Below, piece by piece: positions 48,008-56,413 of a stretch of 64,000 bases of DNA. The notes under the pieces were generated by a model. The model was not told the DNA's origin, did no database searches, and saw only the letters and a list, made by a program, of their open reading frames with translations. Numbering within the stretch: the stretch's first letter is position 1; each line of letters begins with the position of its first letter. The stretch lies in the NCBI GenBank assembly GCA_031292565.1, contig JARLGW010000001.1:620001-684000 (forward strand), given 5' to 3'. A program made the position numbers and the translations under genes. The DNA is from Paludibacteraceae bacterium (GTDB taxonomy: Bacteria > Bacteroidota > Bacteroidia > Bacteroidales > Paludibacteraceae).

Positions 48008-48589
48008 ATGCTTTCAAACTTAGAAAAATACAATATTATTCTAGCCTCCCAATCACCACGGAGGCAGGAACTTTTAAAAGGCTTGGATATTCCGTTCTGC
48101 ATCAAGGTGATAGATAACATAGAGGAAATATACCCGCCACACCTGCAAGGCGCCAATATTCCGCTTTATTTAGCAGAGCTTAAAGCATCGGCCTACGTGG
48201 ATAAGATGAGTGAGAACACCTTGCTGATAACGGCTGACACCATTGTGTGGAGCGAAGGAGAAGTGCTTGGCAAGCCCACCGATATGGCGGAAGCCAAAAG
48301 CATGCTCCTCCGACTTTCGGGCAAAACCCACGAAGTGTTTACCGGAGTGTGCATACAAACAAAACAGCAAAAAGTAAGTTTCTCAGCCGTATCCGAAGTA
48401 CGCTTTGCTACCCTCACTGAGGATGAAATTGATTACTACTTGCAGCACTACAAACCGCTGGACAAAGCTGGAGCGTATGGTGTGCAGGAATGGATCGGGT
48501 ACATTGCCGTGGAGCATATCGACGGTTCGTATTTTAATGTAATGGGATTACCCATACAACGGCTATATAACGAATTAAAAAAATTCTAA
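48008..48589 (+). CDS. maf: Maf-family nucleotide pyrophosphatase
   Basis: A 193-residue Maf protein: ASQSPRRQELLKGLDI at the start, ITADTIVW, GKPTDMAEAKSML, and the closing AGAYGVQEW. These enzymes hydrolyse non-canonical or canonical nucleoside triphosphates (dTTP/UTP or modified pyrimidines) and have been linked to house-cleaning and division arrest. It is the last gene of the operon. Confidence 0.93.
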   Translation: MLSNLEKYNIILASQSPRRQELLKGLDIPFCIKVIDNIEEIYPPHLQGANIPLYLAELKASAYVDKMSENTLLITADTIVWSEGEVLGKPTDMAEAKSMLLRLSGKTHEVFTGVCIQTKQQKVSFSAVSEVRFATLTEDEIDYYLQHYKPLDKAGAYGVQEWIGYIAVEHIDGSYFNVMGLPIQRLYNELKKF

Positions 48590-48713
48590 ATATCTAGAAA
48601 TTTCATTTTTAATTGAATAACCCCTTTGAAATATGGGGTAAGAAAACAACAATATCGGAACCCTGAAGGAGTTCAACAACACACAAAAAACAACATTACG
48701 AGTAAAACATAAC

Positions 48714-49796
48714 ATGAAAAAATATTTTTATCTATCCCTTTTAATTGGATTTATACTTACCATCAGTGCTTTTGCACAACCACCAAAAATAGATTACACC
48801 CCTTTAAAGAAAAAAGAATTTCAAAATAAAGAATACCTAAAATGCTTATATAAAGAAGATTCTTATATAAGCAAACGAAATGAAATAGCAAAACAATTTG
48901 AACATACCACTCCCGGACAATGGGGCGAATTTGTAAGAGGCGTGGACGAAGATTTGGTAACATCAAAAAAAATCATTGCATTTACCTTTGATGCCTGTGG
49001 TGGGCCTCACCGGAATAAATACGATAAAGAACTGATTAATTACCTGCGTAAAGAAAAAATTCCCGCTACACTTTTTGTTACCGGACTTTGGATTGACGAT
49101 AACTATGCCACTTTTTTGGAATTGAGCAAAAACCCTTTGTTTGAAATAGAAAACCACGGGTTCAACCATCAACCATGTGCCATTAACGGGGAAAGCAAAT
49201 ATGGCATTAAAGGAACGGCCAACGTGGAAGCCGCTTTTGACGAGATTGAAGCAAATGAACAAAAAATACAGGCGATAACCGGACGCAGACCTATCTTTTA
49301 CCGTTCGGCAACAGCCTATATTGATGAAGCCGGGGCTCACCTAGCCAGTTTGCTCGGAGTACAGGTTATTAGTTTTGACGTACTTTCGGACGATGCTATA
49401 CCTTATGAAAAAATCAGCGTGATTAAAGAGAGCGTGTTGAAAAACGTGAAGCCGGGAGCTATCATTATCATGCACTTCAACCACCCCGAATGGAATACTT
49501 GCGAAGCATTGAAAGTTATTATACCCGAACTGCGCAAACAAGGATATTCTTTTTCTTTATTAAAAGATTATCCATTGAAATCTAAAGCAAAGAAGGTATC
49601 TTTGCAGGAGAAAGAAAAACAGGAAAAAGAGAAAGCTGAAAAAGAAAAACAAGAAAAGAACAAAGCCGAAAAACAAGAAAAAATTGATTCATATCTCATA
49701 CCCGGAAAGTTGCCGGAGTGGTCGATCGGGACGGTCCCGAAAACCGTTGTACGGGAAACTGTACCGAGGGTTCGAATCCCTCACTTTCCGCTATAA
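48714..49796 (+). CDS. Polysaccharide deacetylase; frame runs through a tRNA gene
   Basis: A protein with a signal peptide (ISAFAQ near residue 22) and a NodB domain: FTFDACGGPH (first Asp motif), ENHGFNHQPCA (metal His pair) and FYRSATAYID (substrate Arg). It should remove N- or O-acetyl groups from a surface or wall polysaccharide. After the domain comes a run of Glu-Lys-Gln repeats (about residues 295-322). The frame then crosses the whole tRNA-Ser gene and stops just past it, so the last 30-odd residues are the translation of a tRNA gene. The real end may be earlier in vivo. Confidence 0.8.
   Translation: MKKYFYLSLLIGFILTISAFAQPPKIDYTPLKKKEFQNKEYLKCLYKEDSYISKRNEIAKQFEHTTPGQWGEFVRGVDEDLVTSKKIIAFTFDACGGPHRNKYDKELINYLRKEKIPATLFVTGLWIDDNYATFLELSKNPLFEIENHGFNHQPCAINGESKYGIKGTANVEAAFDEIEANEQKIQAITGRRPIFYRSATAYIDEAGAHLASLLGVQVISFDVLSDDAIPYEKISVIKESVLKNVKPGAIIIMHFNHPEWNTCEALKVIIPELRKQGYSFSLLKDYPLKSKAKKVSLQEKEKQEKEKAEKEKQEKNKAEKQEKIDSYLIPGKLPEWSIGTVPKTVVRETVPRVRIPHFPL
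49575..49604 (+). promoter_or_regulatory. Promoter of tRNA-Ser inside the deacetylase gene
   Basis: TTG (49575..49577), 19 bases, TATCTTTG (49597..49604). A consensus promoter inside the coding region, about 100 bases before the tRNA. Confidence 0.7.
49704..49790 (+). tRNA. tRNA-Ser (anticodon CGA)
   Basis: An 87-base class II tRNA. Acceptor arms 49704..49710 and 49783..49789 with discriminator G; anticodon stem 49731..49735/49743..49747; loop CCCGAAA with anticodon CGA at 49738..49740; long variable arm; T arm GAGGG-TTCGAAT-CCCTC. No CCA is encoded. Position 33 is C instead of the near-universal U. It lies wholly inside the 3' end of the deacetylase frame. Confidence 0.92.
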
Positions 49797-49806
49797 AACC
49801 TAAAAA

Positions 49807-49838
49807 AGACACTTCATATATGAAATGTCTTTTTTTTA
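49807..49838 (+). terminator. Terminator after tRNA-Ser
   Basis: A 12-bp stem with one mismatch around CATATATG, followed by T8. Confidence 0.85.
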
Positions 49839-50006
49839 TTATAGACCAAAAATTTTCAATCAATGTTGACAAACGTTTTTCTTTTGCAATCACAAATTCG
49901 ATTGAACGGAAATAGCTCCCTATTTGTTTTTCATGTTTTTCTAAATAATTTTGGGAAACGGAAAGCAAGTTAGATACGTTGGCACCTAAAGTTCCACAAA
50001 AAACAC

Positions 50007-50366
50007 ATGGAAAATAATTTAGACAACTATTATTTGAGGCAAAAAGAGCCCTATCAAAGCTGCTTATTGGCTCTTAAAGACATTATTATGAGTGTGAATA
50101 CAGAAATTTTCTCCACGAAGAAATACCAAATTCCATTTTTCTACTATAAAGATATGAAACTTGCTTTTGTCTGGCTTCATGAGAAAAAGGTAATAGTTGC
50201 ATTTATCAAAGACAAGAAAACACTTCCTATTACTTCTGATATAAAACAACGTGATCAGATCGAAACACTACAGGTAGACCCGAATACTAATATTCCTATT
50301 GAAATAATTACGAAAAAATTGCGAATGCAATTAGAAACCTACAACAAATTTTTGTCAGAAAAATAA
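50007..50366 (+). CDS. DUF1801-family protein
   Basis: A 119-residue protein. PYQSCLLALKDIIMS and EIFSTKKYQIPFFYYKDMKLAFVWLHEKKVIVAF match the DUF1801/YdhG-type fold, a small alpha-beta domain of unknown function found widely in bacteria. It has no obvious operon partner and no signal peptide. Confidence 0.75.
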   Translation: MENNLDNYYLRQKEPYQSCLLALKDIIMSVNTEIFSTKKYQIPFFYYKDMKLAFVWLHEKKVIVAFIKDKKTLPITSDIKQRDQIETLQVDPNTNIPIEIITKKLRMQLETYNKFLSEK

Positions 50367-50426
50367 AAAATATCAGGCAGCAAAAGAACATCGTTTTAAA
50401 GAATGGAAGACACAATTTTCAATATT

Positions 50427-51179
50427 CTAAATTTCCACTGTCAATCCATCATAAGCCAAAAACACATTTTCGGGAAGCGTTTTTTGCACCTCCTCGTGCA
50501 AGCCCATATCGTGGCTGATGTGCATAAAATAGGCTCTGCGCGGTTTGAGTTTTTCCACCAGTTCCAATGCCTGACTTAGCATTAAATGCGCATGGTGAAA
50601 TTGTTGTCGCAAAGCATCTACCACCAACACTTCCAAGCCTTGCAATTTAGCACACTCTGTTTCGTCAATTTCGCTAAAATCAGTTAGATAAGCCATATTT
50701 CCTACTCGGTAACCTAGCACCGGAAGTCGATAATGAAGCATCCGCACGGGCATCACCTCTACCCCCTTCACCCAAAACGGTTTAGAAAAATCAGCAACCT
50801 CATGTAAGCGAATATCGGGTGCACCGGGATATGGATTGGCACAAAATATATAAGGCATATCACGCTTCAACACATCCAACACTCGCTCTTCGGCATACAC
50901 GTCGGCCTGACGCATGGGGCGCACTTCATCCAATCCCGATACATGGTCGTAATGCTCATGGGTGAGCAAAATAGCATCCGTGCTGCTCAACCGATGCCTT
51001 AATGCCTGCTCCCGAAAATCGGGACCGCAATCAAACAATAGTTGTTTTCCATCCACCGTGAGCAGAGCCGACGACCGGAGTCGTGCATCTTTCGTATCGT
51101 TACTTTGGCACACATCACAACCGCAAGCAATTTGAGGTACCCCGGTAGAAGTACCCGTACCCAAGAAAAGTAATTTCAT
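50427..51179 (-). CDS. MBL-fold metallo-hydrolase, PhnP/RNase Z-like
   Basis: A 250-residue metallo-beta-lactamase-fold protein. It has GTGTSTGVPQIACGCDVC (a CxC..C structural zinc site like that of PhnP), RSSALLTVDGKQLLFDCGPDF, the metal motif LTHEHYDHVSGLDE, and ISHDMGLHEEV. PhnP-like members are cyclic phosphodiesterases; the precise substrate here is unknown. The RNA methyltransferase gene lies 38 bases upstream on the same strand. Confidence 0.88.
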   Translation of the reverse strand: MKLLFLGTGTSTGVPQIACGCDVCQSNDTKDARLRSSALLTVDGKQLLFDCGPDFREQALRHRLSSTDAILLTHEHYDHVSGLDEVRPMRQADVYAEERVLDVLKRDMPYIFCANPYPGAPDIRLHEVADFSKPFWVKGVEVMPVRMLHYRLPVLGYRVGNMAYLTDFSEIDETECAKLQGLEVLVVDALRQQFHHAHLMLSQALELVEKLKPRRAYFMHISHDMGLHEEVQKTLPENVFLAYDGLTVEI

Positions 51180-51216
51180 TATTCTGTTCAGATTTTTTTC
51201 CGTTCTATAATCTTGT

Positions 51217-52575
51217 TCAGCAAATTTCGTTATACTCCAGTTCGGCAGGCAAATTCATTCGGATGCGCCACTCGTTGGGGTACATGGAATTACACCTGTT
51301 TCCTAAATTCTTCACCCAGCCCAAGGCATGACCTTTGAACGTGAGCAATACAATGCCATGCTCACTATCGGGCAGCACGATGTTCTCCGTGCGCAAAAAA
51401 GACAGTGCCGTGTGCAAATCCACCTCGGCTATGGTACATTCGTTTTTATTCAATTCCGTGGAAAGAGCCAACGCCACATCGGGCAAAAAACTTTTTCCTT
51501 TCCACACCCCGGCTTTTATCCCTGCATATAGCACCCGTAGGTTTTTATTTAGAAACAACATGGCTTCCGCGTGACGATTGGGCAGCAAGGCTATTGCCTC
51601 CTGCAATTCCACGCATTGATAATCGTCCGGGTGCAAGCAATATTTTTTCACAGCAAGCTGCTCTTTCGTAAGTTTAGTGTTTTGCTTTTCAGGTTTCACC
51701 CGCGATACCCTCTCCGTTGCCGTTTTGCGTAGCACGGAGATGAAGAAGCCTTCACCCTTCGTTTTATGCGGATAGAACCGATAGCCACAGTCAGTTGCAG
51801 TTATTCCACAAGCCTCATCCATTTGTACCGTGAGCAGCTCCGCACCCAGCTCCTCGCATATCCATTTCACCTGCTCCTCATCCTCATCCCGGTTGTAAGT
51901 ACAAGTACTGTATATTAAAATACCATCCTGTTTCAAGGCAGGCCACACGGCTTGCAGCAACTCCTTTTGCCGCTGCACGCAGGTTTGCACGTTTTGTACT
52001 GACCATTCTTCTATCGCCCCGGCATCCTTCCGAAACATGCCTTCACCGGAACAGGGTGCATCCACGAGCATGGCATCGAAAAAAGAAGCAAGCCGCCCAA
52101 GATCCTCCGGCGTATTATTGCAAACAAGCGTATTAGGGTTGCCCCATTTTTGAAGGTTCTCGGCTAAAATATACGCTCTCGAACGTACATATTCATTGCT
52201 TACCAACAAACTATTTTCGGGCAAGAGCGAACTTAAATGCGTGGACTTACCTCCCGGGGCGGCACACAAATCGAGCATCCGCACGGGTTCGGTAATATGT
52301 TGCGTAAGCACCTGCTCCAAAAACATGGAGGATGCCTCCTGCACGTAATACAGTCCGGCATGAAGCAATGGATCAAGCGTAAAAAGAGGTCGCGTTGGCA
52401 GATAATACCCGTCACGGCACCAAGGCACGGACTCATATGCCGGACGGTGGTCTGATTTCCATCTATTTAACCGTATGCTAATAGGCTTTTCAGCCTCCAA
52501 CGCCTGACAAAAGGGTTCAAAATCGTCGCCTAACAAAGGCTTGGTACGTGCTATAAAATTAGGAGGCAATATCAT
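51217..52575 (-). CDS. NOL1/NOP2/Sun-family RNA m5C methyltransferase (RsmF-like)
   Basis: A 452-residue protein with the SAM site LCAAPGGKSTHLSSLL, the catalytic VDAPCSGEGMFRK and the second cysteine YSTCTYNRDEDEEQ. An RsmF-type C-terminal domain follows (PUA-like, HALGWVKNLGNRCNSMYP). It methylates a cytosine in rRNA, by analogy C1407 of 16S rRNA, but target assignment needs proof. Confidence 0.87.
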   Translation of the reverse strand: MILPPNFIARTKPLLGDDFEPFCQALEAEKPISIRLNRWKSDHRPAYESVPWCRDGYYLPTRPLFTLDPLLHAGLYYVQEASSMFLEQVLTQHITEPVRMLDLCAAPGGKSTHLSSLLPENSLLVSNEYVRSRAYILAENLQKWGNPNTLVCNNTPEDLGRLASFFDAMLVDAPCSGEGMFRKDAGAIEEWSVQNVQTCVQRQKELLQAVWPALKQDGILIYSTCTYNRDEDEEQVKWICEELGAELLTVQMDEACGITATDCGYRFYPHKTKGEGFFISVLRKTATERVSRVKPEKQNTKLTKEQLAVKKYCLHPDDYQCVELQEAIALLPNRHAEAMLFLNKNLRVLYAGIKAGVWKGKSFLPDVALALSTELNKNECTIAEVDLHTALSFLRTENIVLPDSEHGIVLLTFKGHALGWVKNLGNRCNSMYPNEWRIRMNLPAELEYNEIC

Positions 52576-52612
52576 CCGTGGGTATTTTGCTACAAATTTA
52601 TAAAAATAGTGG

Positions 52613-52620
52613 TATTTTTG
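52613..52620 (+). promoter_or_regulatory. -7 promoter box of the RsmI-like gene
   Basis: TATTTTTG matches TAnnTTTG and lies 52 bases before the ATG at 52672. Confidence 0.45.
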
Positions 52621-52671
52621 GCAAAAATAAAAACCATTCTATTTTAGAAATCCGAAACTTGTAAATAAAAA

Positions 52672-53379
52672 ATGTCTGCAACACTATATCTAATCCCGAC
52701 TACCTTGGGCGAATGCGATTTAAATGCTGTTTTACCTGAAAAGAATAATATCATCACCAACAAACTGCGCCATTTTATAGTGGAGGATGTACGCACCGCC
52801 CGCCGTTTTCTGCGAAAGGTGGATAGACAATTTCCTATTGACGACTGCTCTTTTTTTGAATTGAACCAGCATACCACGCCGGAACAAATATCAAAATACC
52901 TGCAACCGATGGCACAGGGAAACGACATGGGTATTATTTCGGAAGCTGGTTGCCCAGCTATTGCCGACCCAGGGGCTGACATTGTGGCTATCGCGCAACG
53001 TGAAAATTACAAGGTAGTGCCGTTGGTGGGCCCTTCGTCTATCCTACTGGCATTGATGGGTTCTGGGTTCAACGGGCAAAGTTTCGCGTTTGTAGGCTAC
53101 CTGCCTATTGATGCGCACGAACGAGCCAAGGCCTTGAAAAGGCTGGAGAGCCGTGCTGTTGCTGAAAGGCAAACGCAACTGTTTATTGAAACGCCTTACC
53201 GCAACATGAAGATGCTGGAGGATATAGTAAAGAACTGTCAGAGCAACACGTTGCTCTGCATTGCGGTGGATATTACGCTGGACACGGAAGAGATTAAAAC
53301 CAAAACAGTAGGTGAATGGAAAAAGCAATATCCCGACCTATCCAAGCGGCCTTGCATTTTTGCCATCTTCAAGGGTTAA
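52672..53379 (+). CDS. Tetrapyrrole-methylase-fold methyltransferase (RsmI-like)
   Basis: A 235-residue protein with MGIISEAGCPAIADPGADIVAIAQ and VVPLVGPSSILLALMGSGFNGQSF, the two SAM-binding blocks shared with RsmI (16S rRNA 2'-O-methyltransferase). It lacks the N-terminal LYVVATPIGNL form and is shorter than RsmI, as is usual for a second Bacteroidota paralogue. Its RNA target is not known. It converges on, and overlaps by four bases, the Nudix-like gene. Confidence 0.82.
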   Translation: MSATLYLIPTTLGECDLNAVLPEKNNIITNKLRHFIVEDVRTARRFLRKVDRQFPIDDCSFFELNQHTTPEQISKYLQPMAQGNDMGIISEAGCPAIADPGADIVAIAQRENYKVVPLVGPSSILLALMGSGFNGQSFAFVGYLPIDAHERAKALKRLESRAVAERQTQLFIETPYRNMKMLEDIVKNCQSNTLLCIAVDITLDTEEIKTKTVGEWKKQYPDLSKRPCIFAIFKG

Positions 53380-54506
53380 TCCACCATTGAAGACTCTTCG
53401 TGCAAAAAGCGTTCGGCTAGTAACACGGTGTTTTTAATGTAGTCATATTCCACCTCGAAAGCCTTGGAGAAAACTCCCATTTGCAAATTTTCGTCAATTT
53501 GCCACATGGGCCAACTTTTTAATTGGCCTTCTGACGAATTTTGCAATTGAATATTTTCAATATTGGAAATATAATACAACAATATATATTGTTTTTCAAA
53601 CGATTCCTCCACGATGTGTTTAAGCAAAAAATGGGGTTTAATGTTTTTAAGCCCGTAACGAATACTTGCTGCACGCACAATAGCCTGTTCCATCGTTTCA
53701 CCATACCACACGTGCTCATTAATGAGGCAATCCCAGTTATCGTTTCCTGTACTCCCATCCTTACCGTGAAAAAGATAAACAGAACCTTTATCTATAAAAT
53801 GAACCCGCACCACAGGGTGTAGCTCTTTAAATTTTGACGGAGTTAAGGAAACTGAAGCTGCAATCTTTCCGATTACCAACCCTGTGTTGTTTACAATCGG
53901 CCAAAACTCCTCTTCTTTCAATAGATTACATACCCTGTTTACCCGAAACAATTCATACGCCACCAAAATAAAAATGAAAATTACTTTCAATTGGTTAACA
54001 ATGGGTAGAGCATAAGTATTTTCAAATGAAGGTGCTATAAAAGATAGCAAAAAAAGCAATACGGGAATAATAGAGATAATTAACAGAAATTTAGAAATGA
54101 AATAGAATTCTCTTAAATTACACTCCATGTGTTTACCGTATCCTGTATAGTGCTTATAAAAGAACTTGAAAAGGACTGGTTTCAGGAGAAAAGAAACAAC
54201 TAAACAGACAACAACGCATACCTGAACGGCCAATGATTCGTAAAAACTATTGGACAATAAACCGGTCGTATTTTTAATAAACAACAAAAAAAGGAGAAAA
54301 AATAGGTTCACCAAAATGATGGCTTGATACGAAATAGCCTTTGAGAAATAGTTTTGTAACAAAACTAAAATTGAAATAAAAACTCCAACATACAATGAAA
54401 CCATTAATCCGACGTATATTTCACAAATGGAAACAACCAGTAGTGGTGCTAAACCAACTAACGGATTAAACATAAATTCGTGTTCGGTAAACTTTTTTAT
54501 AATCAT
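53376..54506 (-). CDS. Membrane protein with C-terminal Nudix-like domain
   Basis: A 376-residue protein. Residues about 20-185 hold six or so hydrophobic segments. After NLLKEEEFWPIVNNTGLVIG comes a cytoplasmic domain with the Nudix-family layout (VRVHFIDKGSVYLFHGK, WDCLINEHVWYGETMEQAIVRAASIRYGL). The strict Nudix box GX5EX7REUXEEXGU is not intact: the Glu cluster is reduced to ETMEQAIVRAAS. It is therefore either a non-catalytic nucleotide sensor or a misassigned fold. Confidence 0.6.
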   Translation of the reverse strand: MIIKKFTEHEFMFNPLVGLAPLLVVSICEIYVGLMVSLYVGVFISILVLLQNYFSKAISYQAIILVNLFFLLFLLFIKNTTGLLSNSFYESLAVQVCVVVCLVVSFLLKPVLFKFFYKHYTGYGKHMECNLREFYFISKFLLIISIIPVLLFLLSFIAPSFENTYALPIVNQLKVIFIFILVAYELFRVNRVCNLLKEEEFWPIVNNTGLVIGKIAASVSLTPSKFKELHPVVRVHFIDKGSVYLFHGKDGSTGNDNWDCLINEHVWYGETMEQAIVRAASIRYGLKNIKPHFLLKHIVEESFEKQYILLYYISNIENIQLQNSSEGQLKSWPMWQIDENLQMGVFSKAFEVEYDYIKNTVLLAERFLHEESSMVD

Positions 54507-54707
54507 TTGTAGCTAAAAATAATTTTCAGGATACAAAGAAAACAGCTTGACAATAAAAATGTTCACTTCGTTTAAACTAAGTTTCACTTTTAACTAAAAA
54601 AAAAGTCTATTAACTAAATATCATGTGAATAAAATAAAAAAGTTGTTGATTTTCAAGAAAATCAACAACTTTTTTATTAATCAATTGTTTAAGTTGTTTT
54701 TCAAAGG

Positions 54708-55307
54708 TTAAAGAACCATCAACCTACTGATATATTTTCCAATAATATCAAATTCGAGATTCACCACCGAACCTGCCTTTACCTGATGAAAATTAGTATG
54801 CTCGTATGTAAACGGAATAATAGCTACGGAGAAACCATTGAGTTTGGAGTCGCACACGGTTAAACTAACTCCGTTTATGGTAGCAGAACCTTTTTCCACC
54901 GTTAAGTCTCCTTGTTTTGCTCTTTCTCTATCGGCTTCATATTCAAATGTGAAGTACCAACTGCCATCTGTTTCCTTCACGCTGACACAGGTAGCGGTTT
55001 GATCTACATGCCCTTGCACAATATGTCCATCAAGCCGTCCGTTCATCATCATGCTGCGTTCCACATTCACCTTACTGCCTATTTCCAACAAACCGAGGTT
55101 CGATTTATCAAGTGTTTCCTTAATGGCGGTTACCGTATATACATCATCTTTAATGTCTACCACCGTGAGGCAAACCCCATTGTGCGCTATACTTTGGTCA
55201 ATCTTCAATTCGTTGGTAAACGAACACCGCATACTTATATGCAAATTTTCCTGTTCCTTACGCAAACCTACTACTTCGGCAGCTTCTTCTACAATTCCTG
55301 AAAACAT
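54708..55307 (-). CDS. ribE: Riboflavin synthase, alpha chain
   Basis: A 199-residue protein made of two lumazine-binding repeats. The first has MFSGIVEEAAEV and HNGVCLTVVDI, the second LDGHIVQGHVDQT and INGVSLTVCDS. It dismutates two 6,7-dimethyl-8-ribityllumazine molecules to riboflavin. Length and both repeats are normal. No FMN riboswitch is visible upstream. Confidence 0.95.
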   Translation of the reverse strand: MFSGIVEEAAEVVGLRKEQENLHISMRCSFTNELKIDQSIAHNGVCLTVVDIKDDVYTVTAIKETLDKSNLGLLEIGSKVNVERSMMMNGRLDGHIVQGHVDQTATCVSVKETDGSWYFTFEYEADRERAKQGDLTVEKGSATINGVSLTVCDSKLNGFSVAIIPFTYEHTNFHQVKAGSVVNLEFDIIGKYISRLMVL

Positions 55308-55412
55308 AGCTTTTCCCCCTAAATTAGAATTTGATTACTAATAATTTAATCCGATACAAAAATAATAAAATTTACAACAGGTTCAGTTCCCATTCTTTTT
55401 AGAAAAAGTATT

Positions 55413-55420
55413 TAACTTTG
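55413..55420 (+). promoter_or_regulatory. -7 promoter box of menA
   Basis: TAACTTTG lies only 8 bases before the menA ATG (55429), implying a very short leader. Confidence 0.45.
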
Positions 55421-55428
55421 CCCCCCTT

Positions 55429-56316
55429 ATGAAAGATGTAAAACAAAACTCACCACGGGCATGGCTATTGGCTACACGGCCTAAAACACTGGCCGCGGGC
55501 TCGGTACCCGTGCTCACCGCTTCGGCATTAGCTTATAGCATGGGCGGATTTCGGCTTATACCTGCCATACTCTGCCTATTGTTTGCCTTGTTAGCGCAGA
55601 TAGCCTCTAATTTCAGTAACGATTATTTCGACTTTATAAAGAAAACGGATAATGAGCAGAGACTTGGCCCTGCTAGAGCTGTAGCTTCCGGTTGGATTAC
55701 ACCCCGATATATGCTTTATGGTACCATTGTAGTGATAGCTGTAGCTTGCTTTTTCGGGCTGGGGCTGATATACTATGGCGGGTGGGCCATGATAGTGCTA
55801 GGTGCCGTGTGCGTGCTCTCGCTGCTGGCTTATACCGCCGGGCCTTTTCCGCTTGCTTACAATGGATTGGGCGATGTGTTTGTACTGGCGTTTTTTGGCT
55901 GGGTAGCCGTTATTTTCAGCTTCTACCTGCAAACTGGCTATTTTGATTCTTACGCCTTCGTGGCAGGCACCTCTGTTGGCCTTGGGGCTATTAACATATT
56001 GGTATTAAACAACTACCGTGACAGGGAGAACGATAAAAACAGCAACAAGCGAACTACCATCGTGCTGTTTGGCGAAACCTTCGGACGCTATTTTTATCTT
56101 GTCAACGGGTTTTTAGCAAGCCTTCTGTGCTTATGCTTTATTCAGTTAAGTATTTGGGCGGCACTGCTACCCCTACTCTACTTACCATTCCATATCAGCA
56201 CCTGGAAAACCATGTGCAACATAAACAAGGGCAAGGAGCTAAACAAAGTGCTTGGGCTTACAGCCCGTAATTTGGTTATCTTAGGGATATTATTATCTGT
56301 TGGGCTAATTGTATAA
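55429..56316 (+). CDS. menA: 1,4-dihydroxy-2-naphthoate polyprenyltransferase
   Basis: A 295-residue UbiA-family membrane enzyme: ATRPKTLAAGSVPVL at the start, SNDYFDFIKKTDNEQR (first Asp motif) and LNNYRDRENDKNSNKRT (second). It attaches the polyprenyl tail in menaquinone synthesis, consistent with a Bacteroidota respiratory chain. The paralogous UbiA protein at 46987..48003 has different motifs and role. Confidence 0.92.
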   Translation: MKDVKQNSPRAWLLATRPKTLAAGSVPVLTASALAYSMGGFRLIPAILCLLFALLAQIASNFSNDYFDFIKKTDNEQRLGPARAVASGWITPRYMLYGTIVVIAVACFFGLGLIYYGGWAMIVLGAVCVLSLLAYTAGPFPLAYNGLGDVFVLAFFGWVAVIFSFYLQTGYFDSYAFVAGTSVGLGAINILVLNNYRDRENDKNSNKRTTIVLFGETFGRYFYLVNGFLASLLCLCFIQLSIWAALLPLLYLPFHISTWKTMCNINKGKELNKVLGLTARNLVILGILLSVGLIV

Positions 56317-56350
56317 ATCAAAAAAAATGAGGCAATCCCAACCCACAAAA

Positions 56351-56410
56351 AAGGGGGCTAAGGAATACCTCAAGTCTTTTCATCAAAGCCCCCTTGGGAG
56401 TCGGGGGCTT
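56351..56410. terminator. GC-rich alternative hairpins between convergent genes
   Basis: Three G/C-rich blocks (GGGGGCT 56353..56359, AAGCCCCC 56386..56393, GGGGGCTT 56403..56410) can pair in two exclusive ways. They lie between menA and the RelA/SpoT gene, which converge. It is probably a bidirectional terminator. Confidence 0.5.
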
Positions 56411-56413
56411 CAT

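Noticed and set aside
49696-49968. A 90-codon minus-strand frame across the tRNA-Ser region
   Set aside because: It is the antisense of the tRNA gene and its terminator and has no protein-like features.
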